Part shown: positions 57,875-64,000 of the stretch, one piece after another
Layout: the number at the start of each line of letters is the position of its first letter
How positions within the stretch are numbered: the first letter of the stretch is position 1
Origin: Yamadazyma tenuis
Taxonomy: Eukaryota; Ascomycota; Pichiomycetes; Serinales; Debaryomycetaceae
NCBI RefSeq assembly: GCF_029203305.1
Contig: NC_089464.1
Coordinates: 558,001 to 622,000 of the forward strand
Direction: 5' to 3'
Length of the DNA stretch: 64,000 bases
Translations under genes and position numbers: made by a program
Notes under the pieces: model-generated
What the model was told of the DNA's origin: nothing
The model's input: only the letters and a program-made list of their open reading frames with translations
Databases searched by the model: none

Positions 57875-58309
57875 GTTAGTAATATCTAGTGGCAATTGTC
57901 AAACCCCACATAATTTTCTTTTGAGAACAATCGCCGAACAGTGCTGGCAGGGTAATTTCAAGTATATACTTGCCGAGGAAGAAATTACATGCAATCATAT
58001 AGTTATATTGTGGCTGGAAGAGTGTTTGAACCTTAACTATAGGTTTTGTCATAGGAAGGTCGATGATATGGAAATTGCACCCACCTCTTTGGCCCACCAC
58101 TTTGACCCACAACTCTAACCAACCGGTTTCAGAAACATCACGCGTGACGTAAAGACCAAGATATAGATCAAAGTTATTTTTTAGTGCTGAAGCAACCTAA
58201 TGCCTAGTTTTATCAATTAGGCTCACAAATGACACAACCTGGATATCTCACGCAATCAGTTTTTCATGGTAGCGCATTTTTAGAATCGTAAACACTCAAG
58301 ATCAAATAA
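57875..58309. other. Intergenic: divergent promoter of DDI2-like and DYN2
   Basis: A 435-base gap between divergent starts. Its marked feature is the palindrome TCACGCGTGA at 58138-58147 overlapping TGACGTAA. Frames on either strand are not supported as genes. Confidence 0.5.
58138..58152. promoter_or_regulatory. Palindrome TCACGCGTGA overlapping TGACGTAA
   Basis: A perfect 10-bp palindrome (58138-58147) containing the MCB core ACGCGT, overlapped by the ATF/CRE-like TGACGTAA (58145-58152). It lies in the shared DDI2-DYN2 promoter, 163 bases before DYN2. The DDI2 side is a stress-induced family, so a bZIP site would be reasonable; this is an inference. Confidence 0.4.
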
Positions 58310-58665
58310 TGTCTGAAAAGCAAACACGTACGTACAGCTTATATTAAAGCTAGTATATCCTTTCTATCATCGTTTTCCCATGAGCATCATTTACTAACTG
58401 GTTCCCTATAGCCGTTTTGAGGGTCGCCGACTTGCCCGATGAGATCCAGACTAAAGTGTTTGAACTTGCGCTGGAGGCAACTGATAACTACAAGGTTGAA
58501 AAGGAGATTGCTGCGTACATGAAGAAAGAAATGGACCAATTATATGGACCCAGCTGGCATGTTATTGTGGGTGAAAGTTTTGGCTCGTATGTGACCCATG
58601 ACCAGGGGTGTTTTACATACTTTTACCTTGGAGAATTGGCATTTTTGGTATTCAAAAGTGGATAA
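58310..58665 (+). CDS. DYN2: Dynein light chain Dyn2 (LC8), two exons
   Basis: Exon 1 is 58310-58328 and exon 2 is 58412-58665. The 83-base intron starts GTACGT, has a perfect TACTAAC branch site at 58392-58398 and ends TAG at 58411. Splicing gives 90 residues beginning MSEKQTPVLRVADLPDE, matching the S. cerevisiae protein (92 residues) and human LC8. Family blocks are WHVIVGESFGSYVTHD and FTYFYLGELAFLVFKSG. LC8 is a dimeric hub that promotes dimerisation of dynein and of other proteins, in yeast including Nup159 at the nuclear pore. Exon 1 codes for only six whole codons, so the start is missed without splicing. The S. cerevisiae gene also has introns. Confidence 0.95.
58329..58411 (+). other. 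DYN2: Spliceosomal intron of DYN2
   Basis: Donor GTACGT at 58329, branch site TACTAAC at 58392-58398 and acceptor TAG ending at 58411. The branch A to acceptor distance is about 14 bases. It interrupts codon 7 after its first base. Confidence 0.93.
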
Positions 58666-58707
58666 CCATATTTGTGTATATAAGTTATATTAATATAAAC
58701 ATTCTAG

Positions 58708-59262
58708 CTATGAGGACAACTTTTCAGCTTGTCCGCTTAATAAAGTAAAGACTGGTTTACCTAATTTATCTCTACCTTTCAAAAAGTCTAATTCCATTAC
58801 AAACAAATATTCAATCACTTCAGCCTTTGATAATTTGACCAATTCTCCAGCAGCACTAGCACTTCCTCCGGTGGCCAAAATATCATCCACGATGATTACC
58901 TTAGCTCCCTCAGGAATGACCCCTTGTTGAATCTCGAATTTGTCACTACCATATTCTTTTTGAAACTCAGCTTGAAAGGTTGGTCCAGGCAACTTACCAG
59001 GCTTCCTCACGGGGATGAAACCAGCATTCAAAGCCAAGGCTAAGGTTGGGCCGAATAAAAAGCCTCTACTTTCTAATCCAACAATGTAGTCGACCTTTTT
59101 GTCGCCAACATGCAACTTGAAGGCGTCGACCAACTTTTGGAATAATTCGGGTTTGCTGAAGATAGGCAAGAAATCTTCGAAAAGGATCCCTTCAGAAGGG
59201 AAGTTAGGGAATTGTTTTAAGTTTCCTTTTAATTCTTTGGCAATCTCGTTGATTTGGGACAT
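58708..59262 (-). CDS. APT1: Adenine phosphoribosyltransferase
   Basis: A protein of 184 residues (187 in S. cerevisiae Apt1). The PRPP-binding motif VIIVDDILATGGS is at 123-135, preceded by GLESRGFLFGP and RKPGKLPGP, which are the adenine and dimer-site blocks. The cytosolic enzyme joins adenine to PRPP to form AMP in purine salvage. It is convergent with DYN2, 42 bases apart. All catalytic residues appear intact. Confidence 0.95.
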   Translation of the reverse strand: MSQINEIAKELKGNLKQFPNFPSEGILFEDFLPIFSKPELFQKLVDAFKLHVGDKKVDYIVGLESRGFLFGPTLALALNAGFIPVRKPGKLPGPTFQAEFQKEYGSDKFEIQQGVIPEGAKVIIVDDILATGGSASAAGELVKLSKAEVIEYLFVMELDFLKGRDKLGKPVFTLLSGQAEKLSS

Positions 59263-59352
59263 CGTGGACAGTAAAGGGAAATTTTAGAGATGAGGAAAAA
59301 CCCGTTTTCCAATACTGAGAACCTCACTAGCAGACTAGTTTGAATAGATTGT

Positions 59353-60195
59353 TTAGATAAGTCCGTGAGGAATGAACTCATTGTAGTTGGGGATCATACC
59401 TTTATCTTCTATTCCCAAGACCTTTTGAATATACTCTGGATCCAATGTGCATACAAATACTGGGTTATCAAAAGTTCTAGCTGCAAATGTCTTTTCTTCC
59501 CATTCTCCAGCCACATACTTATTCTTTTTGAAAGAACTTTTTTGCAACGCCCAAGTCCGGTATTCGGTATTGACGGTGTCTCTTGGCTCGAACATAAATA
59601 AAGCGCCGTATCCATTTTCGGGTATATTGCACGAAGCTTCTGCTGTGTAATCAATCCCGGCAGTCAAAGCAAATGCTACATTAGTATCAAGATTGGCAGA
59701 AAAAAGCCTCCAGAAACCATAGGAATAAGAAACGTCTGGGTTTCCTGAAACAGAGATTCCCAAATTTTGTTGTCTCGAAATAGAGGCTGTCCCTCCAAAT
59801 TCAGATTCCACAATACTCTGTGCAATTGGCCTTCCGTAATACTGCTGTTTGTCTGTTTTGTGGGCTTTAACTTCCATCCAAGCATCCATATCACTGTCAA
59901 TAATCAGAGTATAGGTATTCAATGGCAAGTCAAGCCAATGAACATAATGCAAAAGTATATGGTCTTCAGCAAACACATAAACTTCATTCCAGTTCACAAG
60001 TTTCTTCAGTGGAATGTCTTCGGCTGACTTGTATTTTCTGATAGCAGTTAACTGGTTTTGTGGGATGTTTTGTTTCTTTATACTGCAAGTCGTAACGAAT
60101 GTAGCCTTATTATTTTGTAACCCTGTTTGAAAAAAAGTGGAGTTACTTACTGAATTGTTTAATCCTGTAAAGAAACTTAAAGATGTTGAGTTCAT
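59353..60195 (-). CDS. Unrecognised protein, about 280 residues
   Basis: A protein of 280 residues from the ATG at 60195; the frame stays open for 20 further codons, but only from a TTG. I do not recognise the family. The N-terminal 45 residues are Ser/Thr/Asn-rich. Residues about 50-260 look like a compact beta-rich domain with many aromatic residues (WNEVYVFAEDHILLHYVHWLDLP, SYSYGFWRLFSA, GYGALFMFEPRD). Two Cys are in the N-terminal part and middle, and one near the end. No signal peptide or membrane segment is visible at the chosen start, although the composition resembles secreted fungal proteins. An unseen upstream exon carrying a signal peptide cannot be excluded. Function is unknown. 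Confidence 0.65.
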   Translation of the reverse strand: MNSTSLSFFTGLNNSVSNSTFFQTGLQNNKATFVTTCSIKKQNIPQNQLTAIRKYKSAEDIPLKKLVNWNEVYVFAEDHILLHYVHWLDLPLNTYTLIIDSDMDAWMEVKAHKTDKQQYYGRPIAQSIVESEFGGTASISRQQNLGISVSGNPDVSYSYGFWRLFSANLDTNVAFALTAGIDYTAEASCNIPENGYGALFMFEPRDTVNTEYRTWALQKSSFKKNKYVAGEWEEKTFAARTFDNPVFVCTLDPEYIQKVLGIEDKGMIPNYNEFIPHGLI

Positions 60196-60621
60196 TATAA
60201 TCCGTGAAATTTGCAAGTTGCAAACACTTTTATCAAAAGTTCGGGAAATTAACAAAAAGTATTGATAGAGCCAAGGTTAAATAGGAATTGCTTACTGGGG
60301 TATTTTTATGTCCTTTAAATAACAATATAGCCTGACATTGTGATATGCTTGATGAGCATGTCAAAAAGAATTTAAAACCGGGCAGAACTGTGCAGAGTCA
60401 AAGCTGCTAAAATTCCTTCTCAACAATCAATATAAGATGTACTTAATATAATGAATTCATTTTTAGTTCTCTGAAGCAAATTTACCTTATATCCATGTCC
60501 AGGTATTTGCAGTAATGAAAGATTGATAAAAACAAGGTCGTGTCTGTTCATGGAAAACTCGTGAGAATCTAATGAGCGACCAAAATTTTGAAAGACAAAA
60601 CCTTTCAATAGTTCAACAACC
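60196..60621. other. Intergenic: divergent promoter of the unknown gene and SPT5
   Basis: A 426-base gap. No conserved element or RNA is recognised. A short reverse frame overlapping the SPT5 start is a shadow. Confidence 0.4.
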
Positions 60622-63435
60622 ATGTCTGAAGAAACTACTGATAAACCAGTGGACACCAAGCATGACATCAACGAAGTGTCTGATGCGGGCTATGATGTAT
60701 CCGCTACCGATCAAGGTGAGATTGATGAGCAGAAAGCAGAGGCGTCGGCGGAACTGGAATCTATCAAGGCAGAATATCAGACAGGTGACAAAAGACGTTT
60801 GGAAGAAGACAATGAAGGTGACGTAGGCTCGAACGTAAGAGTTGATGATGATGATGATGATGATGAGGAAGACGAAGATGATGATGACGTTGGAGGAAAC
60901 AAAAGAAGAAAAGCCAGAAGAGCCAACCAGTTTCTTGATATCGAAGCTGAAGTTGACGACGAAGAGGAGGATGAGTTGGATGAAGATGATGAAGAAGCCG
61001 AGTTATTACGGGAACAGTTCATTTCTGATGACCACGATCGTGAAAGAGGAGAAGTTGAAGAATCTCATGATGACAGACTTCACAGACAATTTGATCGTCG
61101 GAGACAAGAAGCTGAGGATCAAGATGCTGAAAAGTTGGCTGAGACCTTGAAGCAACGTTATAGAAGAACCCATGGCGTATACAGAGGTGATACTACCACT
61201 AGCGGGACCGTTTCTCAAAAGTTATTGATGCCTTCTATCAATGACCCTGCTATTTACGCTATCAGATGTTCACCTGGACGTGAAAAAGAATTGGTTCGTA
61301 AGTTGTTTGAAAAGAAAAGGACTTTATCAAGACTGGCCAAGCCCTTAGACATTTTGACTGTTTTCCAAAGAGATTCATTCAAAGGTTATATTTATATTGA
61401 AGCCAAGAAACCAGAAGCCATCGAAAGGGCTTTAACCGGTATGGTGAACGTTTATGCCAGACAAAAGCTTTTGGTACCTGTTCGTGAGTATCCAGATTTA
61501 TTAAAACAAGTCAAGTCATCAGATGTTGAGTTAGTTCCAGGAATTTATGTGAGAATCACTCGTGGTAAATACAAGGGTGATTTAGCTATCGTCGATAACT
61601 TATCAGAAAACGGTTTGGATGTTAGATGCAAATTGGTTCCTAGATTGGACTATGGAAAGAATGATGAATTCGATAAAGAAGGAAAGAGAATCAAATCTAA
61701 AATTGTACCAATTCCTAGATTATTCAGTGAAAGTGAAGCCAGGTTGTATGACAACGAAAGTTTACAACCAGGAAGAGGACCAAGGTCTTTCATTTACAAA
61801 GGGGAAGAATACACTGATGGATTCTTATTCAAAGATTTCAAGCTTCAATTTGTACAAACTCAAAACGTTCATCCTTCTTTGGAAGAATTGGATCGTTTCC
61901 AAACTGGTGATGCAGATGAAGATGGATTGGATATCGCGGCTGTAGCAGCTTCTTTGAAGAATAAAAAGAATGGTGCTGGCCAAAGCTCTACTTTCCAACC
62001 AGGTGATAAGGTTGAGATTCGTAGAGGAGAACAAGCAAAGACCATTGGTAAAGTTGTTTCATCTTCCTTGAATGAAGTTTCTATAACTATTACCGATAGT
62101 GAAGATAAGAATTTCATCAATCAAAAATTGACTGTTCCAGGTAGTGATCTAAGAAAAGTATTCTTACCTGGTGATCACGTCAAGGTCATTGAAGGTAAGC
62201 ACTCAGAAGAAACTGGGTTGGTTATTAAAGTGGAAAACGACTCTGTCGTTTTATTGAGTGACCAAACACAGGAAGATATTAAGGTTTTCGCCAACTATTT
62301 GATCAAAGCCACTGACACATCACTGACTGTAGCGTCAAGTGATAGCAAATATGAAATCAAAGATTTGGTTGAGTTGAGTGCTTCTACCGTGGGAGTAATC
62401 CTTAAAACAGAAAAAGACCTCTTCCAAGTGCTCACTTCTGACGGAAGATTCATAAATGTTAAACCATCGGGTATTGCATCTAAGTTGAAACTCAGTCGTC
62501 TTGAGCAGGTCGCTACTGACAGAAAAGGAATCACCATAAAAGTGGGTGATACTGTTAAAGAATTGACTAATGATAAAAAACGAGAAGGTAATATCCTTCA
62601 CATTTACAAAAATACATTGTTCATTAAGTCCAATGAAATAATCGAAAACTTGGGTATATTTGTGGCCAATTCTATGAATGTAATGACTGTTTCATCGAAA
62701 GATTCAATGGTTTCTAAGTCTTTAGGACCTGACTTGACAAAGATGAATCCTAACTTCAAAGCCCCAAACCCTCTCGCCACTGCTGGATTAAAGACAAGAG
62801 TTGGTGGTAGAGATAAGTTGATTTACAAGGACGTTGTTGTCACTGGTGGTAATCATAAGGGTTTGATGGGTAAAGTCACTGATGCTGATGACATCTATGC
62901 CAGAATCGAATTGCACACAAATTCTAAGAAGATTAAAGTCAAGAAGAATCAATTAAGTGTGCTAATCAGAGGCCAATCAATTCCTTATTTAAGGTTTATA
63001 GGAGCACCTGACACCCAAGGGCAAGACATGAATGCTCCTAGAACCTCTGGACCGGCGTTTTCTTCGGAAACTAGATCAGGTGGTTGGAGCTCGCGTGGCC
63101 CTGCTGGTTCTGGTGGTGCCTCCACATGGGAAGGAGGAAAAACCCCAGCTGGTGGTGCCTCAGCATGGGGAAGTGGCTCAACTTCGTCTTGGGGTACGGG
63201 TGCTAATGCTAATGGTGGTTCTTCTTCGTGGGGTGGAGCCTCTTCGTGGAAGAAAGGAGGAAACTCTAGTTGGGGTGGGGCTAATGAAGGTACTGGTGCA
63301 AACTCAAGCTGGGGTAACAATGGTGCAAACTCAAGTTGGGGAAATAATGGTGCTAATTCGAGCTGGGGGAACAATAGTGCTCCCTCAACCTGGGGAACTA
63401 ATGGAGGAAACTCTAGTTGGGGCTCAAATAAGTAA
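60622..63435 (+). CDS. SPT5: Transcription elongation factor Spt5
   Basis: A protein of 937 residues (1063 in S. cerevisiae). The acidic N-terminus covers about 1-150 (runs of Asp and Glu). The NGN domain at about 205-300 (YAIRCSPGREKELVRKL, ILTVFQRDSFKGYIYIEA) pairs with Spt4. Several KOW domains follow (GIYVRITRGKYKGDLAIV, FQPGDKVEI, FLPGDHVKVIEGKHSEETG). The C-terminal region has a repeated SSWG motif, the site phosphorylated by Bur1 in S. cerevisiae. Spt4-Spt5 travels with RNA polymerase II and links elongation to capping and 3' processing. S. cerevisiae Spt5 shares the S-x-WGG repeat pattern. Confidence 0.96.
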   Translation: MSEETTDKPVDTKHDINEVSDAGYDVSATDQGEIDEQKAEASAELESIKAEYQTGDKRRLEEDNEGDVGSNVRVDDDDDDDEEDEDDDDVGGNKRRKARRANQFLDIEAEVDDEEEDELDEDDEEAELLREQFISDDHDRERGEVEESHDDRLHRQFDRRRQEAEDQDAEKLAETLKQRYRRTHGVYRGDTTTSGTVSQKLLMPSINDPAIYAIRCSPGREKELVRKLFEKKRTLSRLAKPLDILTVFQRDSFKGYIYIEAKKPEAIERALTGMVNVYARQKLLVPVREYPDLLKQVKSSDVELVPGIYVRITRGKYKGDLAIVDNLSENGLDVRCKLVPRLDYGKNDEFDKEGKRIKSKIVPIPRLFSESEARLYDNESLQPGRGPRSFIYKGEEYTDGFLFKDFKLQFVQTQNVHPSLEELDRFQTGDADEDGLDIAAVAASLKNKKNGAGQSSTFQPGDKVEIRRGEQAKTIGKVVSSSLNEVSITITDSEDKNFINQKLTVPGSDLRKVFLPGDHVKVIEGKHSEETGLVIKVENDSVVLLSDQTQEDIKVFANYLIKATDTSLTVASSDSKYEIKDLVELSASTVGVILKTEKDLFQVLTSDGRFINVKPSGIASKLKLSRLEQVATDRKGITIKVGDTVKELTNDKKREGNILHIYKNTLFIKSNEIIENLGIFVANSMNVMTVSSKDSMVSKSLGPDLTKMNPNFKAPNPLATAGLKTRVGGRDKLIYKDVVVTGGNHKGLMGKVTDADDIYARIELHTNSKKIKVKKNQLSVLIRGQSIPYLRFIGAPDTQGQDMNAPRTSGPAFSSETRSGGWSSRGPAGSGGASTWEGGKTPAGGASAWGSGSTSSWGTGANANGGSSSWGGASSWKKGGNSSWGGANEGTGANSSWGNNGANSSWGNNGANSSWGNNSAPSTWGTNGGNSSWGSNK
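60844..60890 (+). repeat. GAT/GAA tract in SPT5
   Basis: A run of seven to eight GAT codons followed by mixed GAA/GAT codes for the Asp/Glu block near residue 75-90 of Spt5. It is a simple-sequence tract likely to vary in length. Confidence 0.6.
63298..63432 (+). repeat. 27-bp tandem repeats coding the Spt5 C-terminal repeats
   Basis: Five 27-base units in phase (63298, 63325, 63352, 63379, 63406) code for ANSSWGNNG and variants; the last unit ends at the stop codon. Looser SSWG copies precede them from about 63180. The first two units are the most alike. Confidence 0.85.
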
Positions 63436-63570
63436 ATTGATTCAGCCTAAGGTGTTGATTTGTTTCAAGGCACATGATTTGTATATTTTAAAAATTGTAC
63501 AGATTGTTCACCACGATTTAGAAAGAACTATCCTGTATTCTTTCAAGTGTATAGTATATAAGAAAAATAA

Positions 63571-64000
63571 TCATTGATTCTCACAACCAGGACAATTGTG
63601 TAATGTTTCATGGACAAAGACATCACAGTCGATACAAAAGTCGTTTTTACACTTTTTGCATCTATACCTTGAGCTAGACATAGTTTCTAGCTTTTCTTTA
63701 CTGTCTTTATGAATATTTTCAATCCCTTCGGGAAATTGTAGTAGACACCCATAACAAAACGAAGACGGATATGATCCTTTCACAGGTACTTCTTCATAAT
63801 CCACGAGAGGTACAAGGTGATGGTACGACCTTGCCAAGTGGGTAGAAAGAATTAACATCAACCCACAGATAGGACATACTGTAGGTAAACTGCAAACTTT
63901 GCTAGAACACTGGGGGCATCTATAACCAATCACACTTGAACTTTGTTGGATTGCAGCGGCGTCAGATCCATTTTCAGTTCTTGAGCCTGAATGGCAAGCA
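63571..64000 (-). CDS. SSL1: TFIIH core subunit Ssl1, C-terminal part (5' end beyond the right edge)
   Basis: The reverse strand is open from the right edge to a stop at 63571-63573, giving the last 142 codons. It begins inside the gene, with the visible zinc part at GYRCPQCSSKVCSLPTVCPICG, then LILSTHLARSYHHLVPL, a conserved Ssl1/p44 block. The C-terminal C4 RING has CYGC, then YRCKKCKNDFCIDCDVFVHETLHNCPGC. The N-terminal VWA domain is outside the window. Ssl1 stimulates the Rad3/XPD helicase in TFIIH, acting in transcription initiation and nucleotide excision repair. The apparent start at 63933 is a GTG inside the gene, not the real start. Confidence 0.95.
   Translation of the reverse strand, partial: ACHSGSRTENGSDAAAIQQSSSVIGYRCPQCSSKVCSLPTVCPICGLMLILSTHLARSYHHLVPLVDYEEVPVKGSYPSSFCYGCLLQFPEGIENIHKDSKEKLETMSSSRYRCKKCKNDFCIDCDVFVHETLHNCPGCENQ

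Noticed and set aside
57813..58118. Forward frame across the DDI2 start and the DDI2-DYN2 promoter
   Set aside because: Antisense to DDI2 for its first part, then promoter DNA; no family features.
60420..60671. 83-codon reverse frame over the SPT5 start
   Set aside because: Shadow of the SPT5 coding start and promoter with no protein-like features.

Overview
The window is a gene-dense piece of a nuclear chromosome from a budding yeast, with 33 protein genes and one tRNA gene, and one spliced gene (DYN2). The best placement is the CTG-Ser clade (Serinales; relatives of Debaryomyces, Meyerozyma, Yamadazyma and Candida). The main evidence is a CTG codon at PAH1 residue 24, where S. cerevisiae Pah1 has serine in an otherwise identical NPATLSGAID block. 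A beta-mannosyltransferase tandem pair agrees with this placement. I cannot name the genus. I saw no transposon, LTR, virus, centromere or CRISPR-like array. Product names rest on recognising families from the translated sequence; no search was run.

Layout. 1-3.5 kb: the start of a C2H2 zinc-finger factor running off the left edge, an unrecognised acidic protein and a San1-like RING ligase. 3.5-9.4 kb: a TFIIIC subunit (Tfc8), serine/threonine deaminase (Cha1) and the cohesion helicase Chl1. 9.4-16.2 kb (minus strand): a 2OG-Fe(II) oxygenase, nucleoporin Nic96 with an FG-like N-terminus, choline permease Hnm1 and an unknown coiled-coil protein with a C-terminal membrane segment. 16.7-24.8 kb (plus strand): lipin Pah1, then two tandem beta-mannosyltransferases. 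25.1 kb: tRNA-Glu(CUC). 25.5-28.6 kb: Atg18-like PROPPIN and an alpha/beta hydrolase. 28.9-42.6 kb: Rna15, an Mnn2-type mannosyltransferase, a Snx41/Atg20-like PX protein, Rpn9, Ptm1, Snx4, Dfg5/Dcw1 and an unknown Cys-rich protein. 43.4-57.9 kb: epsin, Rtt107, a B-type cyclin, an Spc42-like coiled-coil protein, Mediator Med13 and cyanamide hydratase. 58.3-64 kb: Dyn2, Apt1, an unknown protein, Spt5 and the end of Ssl1.

Themes. Several neighbours work in related processes: PI3P and autophagy/endosome sorting (Atg18, Snx41-like, Snx4), mannan and cell-wall assembly (two Bmt, Mnn2, Dfg5), phospholipid synthesis (Hnm1, Pah1), chromosome duplication and segregation (Chl1, Rtt107, Clb2, Spc42-like), and transcription (Tfc8, Rna15, Med13, Spt5, Ssl1). 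This is ordinary yeast clustering, not an operon. No clearly novel system stands out. The most useful leads are the split DYN2 gene, the CTG evidence, the nearby pair of PX-BAR genes, the basic tail on the second Bmt, the unknown tail-anchored and Cys-rich proteins, and a GC-rich patch in the 818-bp gap before the epsin gene.
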